In this document: one piece after another, positions 24,657 through 42,368 of the stretch
Position numbering within the stretch: position 1 is the first letter of the stretch
Layout of the letters: the number at the start of each line of letters is the position of its first letter
NCBI RefSeq assembly: GCF_000428825.1
Contig: NZ_AUAR01000001.1
Coordinates: 62,001-126,000 of the forward strand
DNA length: 64,000 bases
Direction of reading: 5' to 3'
Source of the DNA: Desulfomicrobium escambiense DSM 10707
GTDB taxonomy: Bacteria > Desulfobacterota > Desulfovibrionia > Desulfovibrionales > Desulfomicrobiaceae
Translations under genes and position numbers: made by a program
The notes under the pieces: generated by a model
What the model saw: the letters and a program-made list of their open reading frames with translations, nothing else
What the model was told of the DNA's origin: nothing
Database searches by the model: none

Positions 24657-27600
24657 ATGACGAACGGAATCGACCCCAACCATCCCTTCGAACCGAAATC
24701 CAAACGGGGCTTGATGATTGCCTTCGTCAGCCTCGTCTTCGTGGTGGCGATAGCGTATCTGCTGTGGCGGATTCATGCGGTCGACGTCCAGCGAAAGGAA
24801 CTGGCCCTGGTCCAGTTCAAGGCGGATACGGCCAGTCTGGCCGGCGGCCTGGAATACTTCTTTCTGGAGCGGCACCACGACCTGGAAGTCGTGGTCGAAA
24901 GCAGGGCTGTGGAGACGTATTTTGAAAACGTGGCCCTGGGGAAGTCCAGCCGTTTTGAGATGCCGGGCAGCCTGCAGGAGGTTGAAACCCTCTTCGCCAA
25001 AACCCTCGCCGCACGGCAAGTCGGAGTGTCGCCGGTATTCGAGGCGCTCGCCCTTATGGACGCTGCGGGTGGTGTCCTGACGCGAGCGTTTTCGGCTTCG
25101 GGGAACGCGACATCCGTCGGGCATATCCCAAAACGCGAACTGTGGTCCGGATCGCAGCCGGTCCATGACGACGGCTTTTCCTGGACCATCCTGGACGCCC
25201 CCGGGACCCCGCACCCCTCCATTCTCATGGCGCACCCTGTCCTGCACGCGGGAAAGGAGGTCGGGCAGATTGTCGCGCGGCTGTCCTTTCCGCGTCTCCT
25301 GCAGAACCTGTTCAAGGACGACGGCTCGATGAGGCCGAGGGCTCATTTTCTCGGCTACGACGGCCGATACCTCTATTCGCAGACAGGAACGCGGCTGAAC
25401 TTTCCGCAGGCGTTCACCGGACTGAACGAAGATGTCAGCCTCCTGCCGTCGATGCCGGACATCGGGACACACCTTCGGAACCGGACCGGCCCCTGTCTGG
25501 TCGCGATGGCGCCTGTCTTCGGCTCGTCCTTCAAGATTTTCGCCGTCATCCCGGAAAACATCCTTCTCGGTTCGCCTACCTGGCCCCTGTCCCTGCTGAT
25601 CGCACTGCTGAGCGTCATGCTGCTGGCCGGGGTCGTGTTCATCGTTCGCGCCAATACGGAGCGCGCCGTCCTTGTCGCCCGCAACGAGGAGCAGGGTCGT
25701 TCGGGGAGGGAACTGCGCAAGCGCATGGACGAGTTCAACACCCTCTTCAATGCCCTGCCGGGAGCGGCGTTCTGCAAGGATGCCCGCGGTGTCTATGTGA
25801 TGGCCAACTCCGCCACCTGCGAGCGGGCCGGGATGACCCCCGAGGAACTTGTCGGCAAGCGCGACCACGAGGTATTCCCGAAGCATCTGGCGGACAAGTT
25901 CGTACGTGACGATGCGGAACTGCTGAGCGGCGCGCGCACCAGCCTCGATTCGGAGGATGTCTTCGAATACCCGGACCGGACCATAATCTCGGCGACGCGC
26001 AAGGTGGCCGTAGTCCATGGGGACGGGACCATCGGCGGCATCATCGGGCTGAGCATCGACATGTCCGACACGAAGCGGATCGAGGAGGAACTGCGGCAGA
26101 GCAACGCTCTGCAGCGGGTGATCATGGAACTGGCCATCGGTTTCGTGAACATCCCGCTGGAAGAGATGGACCAGGGGATACTCAACGCCCTGACCATGGT
26201 CGGGGAGTTCGCCAAGGTGGATCGGTCCTATCTCTTTGCCTACGATTTCGAGTCGAGGGTCATGAACAACACCCACGAATGGTGCGCTCCGGGCATCTCC
26301 CCGGAAAAGGACAACCTGCAGGGCGTTCCGACCGAACTCCTCCCGGAGTGGGTCAACGCGCATCTGCGCAACGAACTCATCCACGTTCCGGACGTCCTGG
26401 CCATGCCGGCCGACGCCCCCCTGCGCCAGATCCTCGAAGCCCAGGACATACGGACGCTCATCACGCTGCCGCTGGTGCACGGGTCGCGCTGCTTCGGTTT
26501 CGTCGGTTTCGACGCAGTCCGGGAGAGCAAGACGTGGACTGAAACGGAAATCAGCCTGCTCAAGGTCATGGCCGGACTCCTGACCAACGCCGAGTTGCGG
26601 CGCCTCTACGAGAAGGCTCTTCATGAAGCCAAGGGGTTCGCCGAAGAGGCCTATAGGGAGATCGAGCAACGCATCCGGGAGCGGACCATGGAACTGGCCC
26701 AGGCCAATGCCCAGTTGCACGAGGAAATGTCCGAGCGCCTGCGCGCGTTGCGCGACTTGAACCTCATCCAGGACGCCATCTCGGCCATCCTCATCGTCGT
26801 CGACGGACAGGGCCTGGTTTTCCGCTGGAGCGCGGCCGCGCACAAAGCCTTCGGTCTGGCGGCCGCCGAGGCCGAAGGCCTGCCTTTCATGGAACTGCCC
26901 ATCGCCTGGGACTGGGAGAGCGTCAGGCACGGCGTGGAACACTGCCGGGAGACCGGGACGGTCTTCAAGGCCGCGAGCGTCCGCTACGACCGCGCCGACG
27001 GGTCCGCCGCCTGTCTGGTCCTGACCGTCAGCCCTCTGCTGGCCGAGGATCAGGTTCAATCGGGCTATCTGGTCCTGGGCGAGGACATCACGGAGGTGAA
27101 GATGCTGGAGGCCAGACTGTCCCAGGCCGCCAAGCTGGAGGCCATCGGCCAGCTCGCGGCGGGCATCGCCCACGAGATCAACACCCCGACGCAGTTCGTC
27201 AGCGATTCCGTGACGTTCCTGCAGGACGTCTTCGAGGACATGGACCGGGTCGTCGTCTCCGTCGAGGGGCTGTGCGCCGAGGCCGAAGGCGCGCAGGTCA
27301 GCGCGCTGGACCGGGTTTGCCCCATCCTGTCGGAGATCGACATGGATTTTGTCAGACCCGAAGTGCCCAGGACCTTCGAACGGATCTTCGACGGCATTCA
27401 GCGCATCAGCTCCATCGTCCAGGCCATGAACCGCTTCTCCCATGCCCGCGGCGTCGGCAAGAAGCTCGTCAACGTCAACGAGATCATCGAGAACACCCTG
27501 GTCATTTCCCGCAACGAGTGGAAGTACGTGGCGGACGTGGAGACGGACTTCGACCCGGACCTGAGCGCCGTATACGGCCTCGCGGACGAAATCGGGCAGG

Positions 27601-27965
27601 TCTTCCTGAACATCGTCATCAACGCGGCCCACGCCATCGCCGACAAGGTCGCCGGCACGGACGGGAAGGGGCACATTTTCATCAGTACCAGGAAGTTAGG
27701 GGACTGCCTGGAAACCCGTATCACGGATACGGGGGCCGGGATTCCCAAGGATGTCGGCGACAAGGTTTTCAACCTCTTCTTCACCACCAAGGAATTGGGG
27801 AAGGGCACCGGCCAGGGGCTGGCCATCGCCTACGACATCGTGGTCAACAAGCACGGCGGGTTGATCACCTACACGTCCGAGTCGGGCATCGGGACCACGT
27901 TCATCGTTCAATTGCCCCTGGGCGGGGAATCCGTCTGCAGCTTGCAGGAGGAAACAAACGCATGA
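24657..27965 (+). CDS. Membrane sensor histidine kinase (periplasmic sensor-PAS-GAF-PAS)
   Basis: 1102 residues. Helix TM1 (about 19-41) and TM2 (about 307-330) enclose a periplasmic sensor of about 265 residues of dCache-like length. PAS (356-480), GAF (490-660), a coiled coil (660-705), a second PAS (705-820), the dimerisation domain with HEINTP (His839) and a HATPase (about 960-1095, N box LNIVINAAHAI, DTGAGIP, GTGQGLAI) follow. There is no receiver domain. The stop overlaps the ATG of the REC-HDOD regulator by four bases, so that regulator is the probable phosphorylation partner. Ligand unknown. GGAG lies 12 bases before the ATG. Confidence 0.9.
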   Translation: MTNGIDPNHPFEPKSKRGLMIAFVSLVFVVAIAYLLWRIHAVDVQRKELALVQFKADTASLAGGLEYFFLERHHDLEVVVESRAVETYFENVALGKSSRFEMPGSLQEVETLFAKTLAARQVGVSPVFEALALMDAAGGVLTRAFSASGNATSVGHIPKRELWSGSQPVHDDGFSWTILDAPGTPHPSILMAHPVLHAGKEVGQIVARLSFPRLLQNLFKDDGSMRPRAHFLGYDGRYLYSQTGTRLNFPQAFTGLNEDVSLLPSMPDIGTHLRNRTGPCLVAMAPVFGSSFKIFAVIPENILLGSPTWPLSLLIALLSVMLLAGVVFIVRANTERAVLVARNEEQGRSGRELRKRMDEFNTLFNALPGAAFCKDARGVYVMANSATCERAGMTPEELVGKRDHEVFPKHLADKFVRDDAELLSGARTSLDSEDVFEYPDRTIISATRKVAVVHGDGTIGGIIGLSIDMSDTKRIEEELRQSNALQRVIMELAIGFVNIPLEEMDQGILNALTMVGEFAKVDRSYLFAYDFESRVMNNTHEWCAPGISPEKDNLQGVPTELLPEWVNAHLRNELIHVPDVLAMPADAPLRQILEAQDIRTLITLPLVHGSRCFGFVGFDAVRESKTWTETEISLLKVMAGLLTNAELRRLYEKALHEAKGFAEEAYREIEQRIRERTMELAQANAQLHEEMSERLRALRDLNLIQDAISAILIVVDGQGLVFRWSAAAHKAFGLAAAEAEGLPFMELPIAWDWESVRHGVEHCRETGTVFKAASVRYDRADGSAACLVLTVSPLLAEDQVQSGYLVLGEDITEVKMLEARLSQAAKLEAIGQLAAGIAHEINTPTQFVSDSVTFLQDVFEDMDRVVVSVEGLCAEAEGAQVSALDRVCPILSEIDMDFVRPEVPRTFERIFDGIQRISSIVQAMNRFSHARGVGKKLVNVNEIIENTLVISRNEWKYVADVETDFDPDLSAVYGLADEIGQVFLNIVINAAHAIADKVAGTDGKGHIFISTRKLGDCLETRITDTGAGIPKDVGDKVFNLFFTTKELGKGTGQGLAIAYDIVVNKHGGLITYTSESGIGTTFIVQLPLGGESVCSLQEETNA

Positions 27966-29176
27966 AGCCGAAAATATTGTTCGTCGACGACGAGCAGAAC
28001 ATCCTCGACAGCCTCAGGCTGAGCCTGCGCAACATGCGCGGGGAGTGGGACATGACCTTCGCCCTGGGCGGAAGGGCGGCCCTGGACGCGTTGGCGCAGT
28101 CTCCCCACGACGTGGTGGTGTCCGACATGCGCATGCCGGGCATGGACGGCGCGGAGCTGCTGAAGACGATCCAGTACCGCAACCCGGAAATGGCCCGGAT
28201 CATCCTGTCCGGGTATTCCGACAGGGAAGGCGTGCTCAAGAACATCTGTCTCGCCCATCAGTACCTGAGCAAACCGTGCCGCACCCAGGACCTTGTCCAG
28301 GCCATCAACAAGGCCCTGGATCTGCATGGCATCCTCGCCGGCCGGGACTTGAAGCGGCTCGTCGCCAGGATCGAAACCCTGCCAGTCCTGCCGAGCGTGT
28401 ACACCGAGCTGGTCGCGACCCTGGCCGACAAGAACGCGCCCCTGAAACGTGTCGGCGACATCCTTGCCAGGGACATGGCCTTGACTGCGTCCGTGCTGCG
28501 CGTGGTCAACTGTTCCTTCTTCGGCTTCTCCGCGCGGGTGTCGAGCATCCATCAGGCGGCGACCCTGCTCGGCACGCAGACCCTCAGAACCCTGGTGCTC
28601 TCGACGCATCTGTTCTCGACCCTGGAGGAGAGCGGTTCCGAGCGGTTTTCGGTTCGCCTGCTCTGGGATCACTGCATCCGGGTGGCCGGCTTCGCCAAAT
28701 GCATCGCCGAAAAGGAGGGCCTCCCCGACCTGGTCCGGGACGACTGCTTCATCGCCGCCATGCTGCACGACATCGGCAAACTCATCCTGCGCACTGGGCT
28801 GCCGCAGGAATTCCGGCTCGTGCTGGACAAGGTCCGGGCGGAAAACTGTCCCGTCCATGTCGCCGAAATGGAGATTCTCGGGACGACCCACGCGGAGGTC
28901 GGAGCCTATCTTCTGGGTCTGTGGGGCTTCAGTCACGAGCAGATGGGGGCGGTGCGCTGGCATCAGGTCCCGGAGTCCGGTTCGGAGCCGCTCATGTCCC
29001 CGCAGACGGTCCTGCACATCGCCAATTCCCTCGATCACGAACTGGTCCGCATTCATGAAGGGTACGCGCAGCGCCCCCTGGATGATTGCTGGGCGTCGTG
29101 GCCGGATTGGCAGGTGAGGATCGATTCGTGGCGCCAGGTGTGCATGCAGGATCTCGCCCAAGGGGCCGTGTGTTAG
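27962..29176 (+). CDS. Response regulator with HDOD output domain
   Basis: 404 residues. A receiver (1-120) has Asp55 in VVSDMRMPG and Lys in LSKPC. It is followed by an HDOD domain (about 128-330) with ARIETLPVLPSVYTEL and a residual AMLHDIGKLIL. HDOD domains are HD-related modules found in signalling proteins; most lack proven phosphodiesterase activity. ATG 27962 overlaps the kinase stop (ATGA), giving strict co-expression. A further upstream frame extension lies inside the kinase gene and is rejected. Confidence 0.9.
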   Translation: MKPKILFVDDEQNILDSLRLSLRNMRGEWDMTFALGGRAALDALAQSPHDVVVSDMRMPGMDGAELLKTIQYRNPEMARIILSGYSDREGVLKNICLAHQYLSKPCRTQDLVQAINKALDLHGILAGRDLKRLVARIETLPVLPSVYTELVATLADKNAPLKRVGDILARDMALTASVLRVVNCSFFGFSARVSSIHQAATLLGTQTLRTLVLSTHLFSTLEESGSERFSVRLLWDHCIRVAGFAKCIAEKEGLPDLVRDDCFIAAMLHDIGKLILRTGLPQEFRLVLDKVRAENCPVHVAEMEILGTTHAEVGAYLLGLWGFSHEQMGAVRWHQVPESGSEPLMSPQTVLHIANSLDHELVRIHEGYAQRPLDDCWASWPDWQVRIDSWRQVCMQDLAQGAVC

Positions 29177-29229
29177 CCGCTGGGCATTTTCTTTCATGAA
29201 TTCCATGGAAAATCGTGAGGTTATCGGGT

Positions 29230-31117
<1,888 letters not shown>

Positions 31118-31125
<8 letters not shown>

Positions 31126-32236
31126 GCCGACGATCCTCATTGTCGACGACGAGCCGACCAATCTGTCCGTCTTCAGCCAGCTGCTGCAGCCCGACTACAA
31201 GGTCAGGGTCTGCAAGTCCGGGGAGCAGGCCCTGCGTCTGGCCAGCGCCGACCCGCGTCCGGACCTGATCCTGCTGGACGTCATGATGCCGGGGCTGGAC
31301 GGGTACGAGGTGCTGGCCCGCCTGCGCGAGGACGACAGAGGCCGGGAGATCCCGGTCATCTTCGTCACCGCCCTGGACGATGCCGTGGACGAGGAGTTCG
31401 GCCTCCATCTCGGCGCCGTGGACTACATCACCAAGCCCATCAACCCGGCCATCATGCAGGCTCGGATCCGGGCCCACCTGGAGATCAAGCAGTCGCGCGA
31501 CCGTCTCAAGGACCAGAACGCCTGGCTGGAATCCGAGGTGAGCCGCAGGACAAGGGAAACCCAGGTCATCCAGAACGTCAGCATGAGCGTCATCCTGGAA
31601 CTGGCCGAAACCCGGGACACGGACACGGGCAACCACATCGCGCGCACCCAGGCCTACGTGCAGGCCCTGGGTCGCAGATTGCAGTCCCATCCCGGATACG
31701 GGCAGGTTCTCGACGAAGCCCGGCTTGACCGCATCGTCAAGGCGGCCCCCCTGCACGACATCGGCAAGATCGGCATCCCCGACAACATCCTCCTGAAACC
31801 GGGCAAGCTGACGCCGGAGGAATGGACCATCATGAAGACCCATACCGCCCTCGGCGGGCAGGCGATCCGCAAGGCCATCGACAAGGCCGTCTCCCTGAGT
31901 GTCAGCGACAGCGAGGAGAAGACCCCCGAGGCGCTGAGGGTCCTCGAAGTGGCCATGGTCATCGCCACGAGCCACCACGAGAAGTGGGACGGCACGGGCT
32001 ACCCGGAAGGCCTCGCCGGGCAGGCCATCCCCTTCCCGGCCCGCCTGATGGCTCTGGCCGACGTCTTCGACGCCCTGACCACGCCCAGGGTGTACAAGAC
32101 GCCCTGGAGCATCAAGGACGCCTCCATCTTCATTTTCCAGCAGAAGGGGCGGCATTTCGACCCGGATGTGGTCGACGCCTTCGAGGCCATCCTGACGGAA
32201 TTCGCAAGCATCCAACTTCGACTCGCCGACGCATGA
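31118..32236 (+). CDS. REC-HD-GYP response regulator (c-di-GMP phosphodiesterase)
   Basis: 372 residues. The receiver (1-120) has Asp54 (LLDVMMPG) and a Lys in YITKPI. A coiled-coil linker leads to an HD-GYP domain with [10 protein letters not shown] (His213-Asp214) and [13 protein letters not shown] (GYP at 294-296). All catalytic residues are present, so it should hydrolyse c-di-GMP. ATG 31118 lies inside the end of the hemerythrin kinase gene (8-bp overlap), which makes that O2-responsive kinase its likely phosphodonor. It resembles RpfG-type regulators. Confidence 0.93.
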
Positions 32237-32252
32237 GCAGGAGGCGCAAGCC

Positions 32253-38303
<6,051 letters not shown>

Positions 38304-38322
38304 TGCGCCGTCTTCCGGAGGG

Positions 38323-39474
38323 TCATTCGGGAGTGAGGACGGCCAGGGGTTCCTCCAGGCAGGCGTTGGCCGCGATGCGCTGCAGGGAATGGATCATGGG
38401 CGCGGACAGTTCCGTTCCGGCCTTGAGGAGCAGCTTGCCCTGGCTCGAAACGGCGTCCGTCTGCAGGATGTAGCCGGGCATGAGCAGGCTGGCGAACACC
38501 TTGCGGGGCTTCATGGACCATTCGTCGGTCTGCAGCCCCTTCTCCAAGGCCGCGACGACCTCGCTTTCGTACTCTCCGGTATTGGCTTTGAGCTGCCCCA
38601 GGGCCATTTCGCGGTCCTGCCCCGACGTCACGAGGCGGTCGTAGGCCAGGATGGTGCGCAGCACGCAGGCTCCCAGGGCGACGGTCTCGCTTTCCCCCTT
38701 CTCGTGTTCCGAACAGGAGCAGGGGTCATCCTCCTGGCGGGCGATGATGGCCGCCACGCTCTCCAGGTTGGGGATGCGGCCGACCAGTTCGCAGCCCGCC
38801 TGGGGATGCAGGTCGAAGAGGACGCGGTCCGAGTCCTCCACGCTGCGGCCGGCGTAGATGTCCTGCAGGATGTCGGGGGGAATGCTCAGGCAGCCGACTT
38901 GGGAGAACATGGCCGCCAGTTCGAACTGCCAGGCTCCGGGCCTGTCGAGATGGGGCAGCATCAGCTTGACGTAATGCTTGAGGCGGGAGGCCCGGCTGTA
39001 GGCCACGGGGTTCGACAGGATCAGCAGATCCATGAACAGGCTGACGGCCCCGGCCAGGGTCTTCTGCAGGGTGTCGCGCAAACGGGTTTCCGTGGCCCGC
39101 AGCCTGATGTGCGTGGCCACGCGGGCCCGGACGATGGGCGGCGAGACGGGCTTGGTGATGTAATCCACGCCGCCGACGGCGAAACCCTTGGCCTCGTTCA
39201 CCGCATCGGTCAGGGCGGTCACGAAGATGACGGGGATGTCCTTCAGCGCCTTGTTCTGCTTCATGCGGCGGCAGGTTTCGAACCCGTCCATGTCGGGCAT
39301 CATGACGTCCAGCAGGATCAGGTCGGGCAGGGATCTGGCCGCCGTCTCCAGGGCCTTTTCGCCGCTTTTGGCCGCCAGGACGGCATACTCGTTGCGCAGC
39401 GTGTCGCCCAGAATCTGAATGTTTTCGGCGACATCATCTACGACGAGAACCGTTGGACGCTTGGCTTCGGGCAT
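38323..39474 (-). CDS. Response regulator with degenerate HD-GYP domain
   Basis: 383 residues. The receiver (1-125) is intact (Asp56 in LLDVMMPD, Lys in ITKPV). The C-terminal part follows the HD-GYP scaffold, but the catalytic motif is lost: the segment FSQVGCLSIPP (190-200) stands where [10 protein letters not shown] is expected, so His-Asp became Ser-Gln, and no GYP motif is found. It is probably a non-enzymatic output or c-di-GMP/protein-binding domain. The gene is convergent to the giant kinase, 19 bases apart. Confidence 0.82.
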   Translation of the reverse strand: MPEAKRPTVLVVDDVAENIQILGDTLRNEYAVLAAKSGEKALETAARSLPDLILLDVMMPDMDGFETCRRMKQNKALKDIPVIFVTALTDAVNEAKGFAVGGVDYITKPVSPPIVRARVATHIRLRATETRLRDTLQKTLAGAVSLFMDLLILSNPVAYSRASRLKHYVKLMLPHLDRPGAWQFELAAMFSQVGCLSIPPDILQDIYAGRSVEDSDRVLFDLHPQAGCELVGRIPNLESVAAIIARQEDDPCSCSEHEKGESETVALGACVLRTILAYDRLVTSGQDREMALGQLKANTGEYESEVVAALEKGLQTDEWSMKPRKVFASLLMPGYILQTDAVSSQGKLLLKAGTELSAPMIHSLQRIAANACLEEPLAVLTPE

Positions 39475-39775
39475 CTAGTTTTCTCCGCTTTGTGCATCGG
39501 GCGGCTGCTGCGGGCATTTCGGGCCGTCAGGCCGCCGGTCTCGGCGTGCACGCTTTCCGTTGTGCTGCATGCATTCCCGATGTGTATCCACTGCGCGCCA
39601 GTCGGGAATCGCGCGGCGCATCGCACTCGGTCCTGCCGGTATGTGGGAATGTCGTCACGCGCATCGTACCATTTCCCATCAAGTGATCAAGTAGATCGAA
39701 TACGCATAAAATACGGTGGTTCTCCGGCGTGGCCCTGCGGGAATGGCTGTCCCGCGCGGGCGGTCCGTCCAGCCC
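39475..39775. other. Spacer upstream of the degenerate HD-GYP regulator
   Basis: 301 bases between two minus-strand genes. No gene is seen. The AT-rich portion around 39680-39715 may hold the regulator's promoter; I cannot identify its boxes. Confidence 0.3.
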
Positions 39776-42112
39776 TCAGGCGGGCCACAGCAGAGGCAGA
39801 AGCCAGACCGAAACGAGCAGCGAGATGACGGTCAGCGGCACACCGACCTTGACGTAGTCGGTGAACCTGTATCCGCCCGGTCCCATGACCAGCAGGTGGG
39901 CCGGGTGGGACAGGGGGCTGGCGAAGCTCGACGAGGCGGCGATGGCCACGGTCATCATCAGGAGCTGCGGCGAGATGCCCAGACTTGCCGCAGCGCCCAG
40001 GGCCACCGGGGCCATGAGCACCACCAGCGCCGCCGTGGGGATGACCTGGGTGCCCAGCACCGTCACCCCGAAGAGCGCGGCCACCACCCAGCGCGGGCCC
40101 ATGTCCCCGACCAGGGCGATGAGGGCCTCGGCCCCCATCTGCGCCGCCCCGGTGTTCTGGATGGCCACCCCCAGGGGGAGCATGCTGGCGATGAGGAAGA
40201 CGACCTTCCATTCGATGGCCTGGTAGGCCTCCTCCATTTTCAGGCAGCCGGTCACGACCATGACCGCCACCCCGGCCAGGGCGGCGATCGCGATGGGCGC
40301 CAGGCCCAGGATGGCGCTGCCCAGCACGGCGACCATGACGGCCGCGGCCAGGGGCGCCTTGTGCAGGCGTGGGGCCTGGGCCGCGGCCTGGTCCAGGACC
40401 AGGAAGTCGTCGTCGCGGGCCACTGCCTCCAGGCTCTGGCGCGGGCCGTAGACCAGCAGGGCGTCGCCGAACTGCAGGGGCATGTCCTGCAGGCCCGCGC
40501 GGGCGGGCCGCCCCTTGCGCAGGACGGCCAGGACGCTCAGGCCGTAGTGGTCCCGGAAGAGCAGATCGTTCAGGGTTTTCCCGGCCAGGGTCGTCCGCGG
40601 CGAGAGCAGCACCTCGGCCATGCCGATCTGCTGCGATTCCAGTTCGGCGGCCAGCCGCGAAGACTGCTCGGAGATTTCCAGGTCCTGCAGCCCCTCGAAG
40701 ACGTCGATGTCCCGCTTCAGCCCCTGGACCACCAGCAGGTCGCCGGCCCGCACGGTTTCCTCCGGGGCGGGCAGGCAGGTCACGTCGTTGCCGCGCACCA
40801 GTCCCACCACGGTCAGGCCGAAGGCGTTGCCCAGGCGGCTTTCAATCAGGTTGCGGCCGGCCAGGGCGGACCCTTCGGGCACCCGCACGGAGCAGAGGCT
40901 GAGTTCCTCGCACGCGGGCGTCCCGGCCGGGGCCTGCGTTACGGGCGTCAGGCCCTCGACGAGCCCCTGGCCGGCCAGGCGCTCCAGGGCCGCGCGTTCG
41001 CCCTGCAGCACGAGACGGTCCCCCTCCTGGAAACGATGGCGGCGAAAATCCCCCAGGCATTCTCCCGAAGGCGCGCCCAAGGCCAGGACGTGCACGCGGT
41101 GGTCGCGGCGCAGTCCGCTTTCGGCCAGGGTCCTGCCGACGAGGGACGAGCCCTTGCCGATGAGCCCCGTAACGACCTCCAGCCGGTCCGCGACTTCCCC
41201 GGTCTGCGGCCCGTCCGGCTCGACCCGCAGGTGGCGACTGCCGTGGAAGCGGCTGACCTGGTCCGTCTGGCCGTGGACGATGACCAGGTCGCCGGCCTGC
41301 AGGGTTTCCTGCGCCCTCGGGGCGAGGATCAGCTCCCCGGCGCGGTGCAGGCCCACCACCGTCAGGTACAGGGCCGAGCCCAGGCGGCTCTCGGCCAGGC
41401 TACGGCCCACCAGGGGCGAGGCCGGCGGCAGTTCGATGGAGAAGACGTGCGCCCCGATCTCGTAGGACGACTCGATGGCGCCCTTGTCCCGCCCAGACCC
41501 CGCCCCCTTGGGCAGCAGGCGCAGGCCCACGACGACGGTGAAGGCGATGCCGGCCACGACCAGGGCGGCGGTGATGGGCGTGAAGTCGAAGAGGGCGAAG
41601 GGGGTGAGGCCCGCGGCGCGCAGGGCGTCGGTGGCCAGGATGTTCGGCGGCGTGGAGATGCCCGTGAACGGCCCGCCGAGCAGGCACCCAAGGGCCATGG
41701 GCATGAGCAGGCGCGCGGGCGGCCGGCCGCTGCGCCGCGCCAGGTCCATGGTCGCGGGCATGAGGATGGCGGCCACGGTGGTGGTGTTGATGAGGGCCGA
41801 GAGGATGCTGGCCGCGGTCATGAGGGCGACGACCAGCACGGCCTCGCTCCCGCGGGCGAAGTGCTGGAGGGGCTGGCCGATGCGGTAGGCCACGCCCGTG
41901 CGGGTCAGGCCGGCCGAGAGGATGAACATGGCCCAGACGGTGATGACGGCGGGGCTGCTGAACCCGGCCATGGCCTCCTCCGGGGAGACGAGGCCGGTCA
42001 GGGCCAGGGCGGCCAGGACCATGAGGCCGACCACGTCCACGGGCAGCCAGCCGCCGATGAACAGCACCAGGGCGGTGAGGACGATGACGAGGAGGATGAC
42101 GAGAGGCAGCAT
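39776..42112 (-). CDS. SLC13/DASS-type transporter with four RCK_C domains
   Basis: 778-residue inner-membrane protein. Membrane helices occupy about 1-205 and 580-778, with SLC13-like hairpin motifs (INTTTVAAILMP, GGPFTGISTPPNI, and HPAHLLVMGPGGYRF near the end). The central cytoplasmic part contains four consecutive TrkA-C (RCK_C) domains, each with the pattern L.GR.L.ES.L....L.V......G....L.......GD.L.V.G; most relatives have two. Likely substrates are anions such as sulfate or dicarboxylates; sulfate would suit the organism, but this is inference. It is transcribed alone. Confidence 0.88.
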   Translation of the reverse strand: MLPLVILLVIVLTALVLFIGGWLPVDVVGLMVLAALALTGLVSPEEAMAGFSSPAVITVWAMFILSAGLTRTGVAYRIGQPLQHFARGSEAVLVVALMTAASILSALINTTTVAAILMPATMDLARRSGRPPARLLMPMALGCLLGGPFTGISTPPNILATDALRAAGLTPFALFDFTPITAALVVAGIAFTVVVGLRLLPKGAGSGRDKGAIESSYEIGAHVFSIELPPASPLVGRSLAESRLGSALYLTVVGLHRAGELILAPRAQETLQAGDLVIVHGQTDQVSRFHGSRHLRVEPDGPQTGEVADRLEVVTGLIGKGSSLVGRTLAESGLRRDHRVHVLALGAPSGECLGDFRRHRFQEGDRLVLQGERAALERLAGQGLVEGLTPVTQAPAGTPACEELSLCSVRVPEGSALAGRNLIESRLGNAFGLTVVGLVRGNDVTCLPAPEETVRAGDLLVVQGLKRDIDVFEGLQDLEISEQSSRLAAELESQQIGMAEVLLSPRTTLAGKTLNDLLFRDHYGLSVLAVLRKGRPARAGLQDMPLQFGDALLVYGPRQSLEAVARDDDFLVLDQAAAQAPRLHKAPLAAAVMVAVLGSAILGLAPIAIAALAGVAVMVVTGCLKMEEAYQAIEWKVVFLIASMLPLGVAIQNTGAAQMGAEALIALVGDMGPRWVVAALFGVTVLGTQVIPTAALVVLMAPVALGAAASLGISPQLLMMTVAIAASSSFASPLSHPAHLLVMGPGGYRFTDYVKVGVPLTVISLLVSVWLLPLLWPA

Positions 42113-42368
42113 GGTGCAGTGGACTCCGTGGATGAGTGGTCAGGGTTGCCCGGCCGACGTCACGCATGGCGGGAAAAGGTGCCTCCGGCCTGGTTCGGCG
42201 GATGAGCGGAGGGCCGTCCCGATGTCGCGCCGCGTTGAAACGATCAACATGGCGCGACAGGACTGTTGGGGTCAAGGGCGAAAACGCGGATTGGAATAAC
42301 CGATCAGCCTTCCCGAACAATCCGTACGAATGTTGCCCGCGTGGGGCGGGCCTTCGAGGACGGTTCTG

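Noticed and set aside
24636-27674. Minus-strand 1012-codon frame opposite the sensor kinase
   Set aside because: Shadow frame without recognisable domains or ribosome site.
27272-27961. Upstream extension of the REC-HDOD gene
   Set aside because: It lies inside the kinase gene, and the receiver domain begins precisely at ATG 27962.
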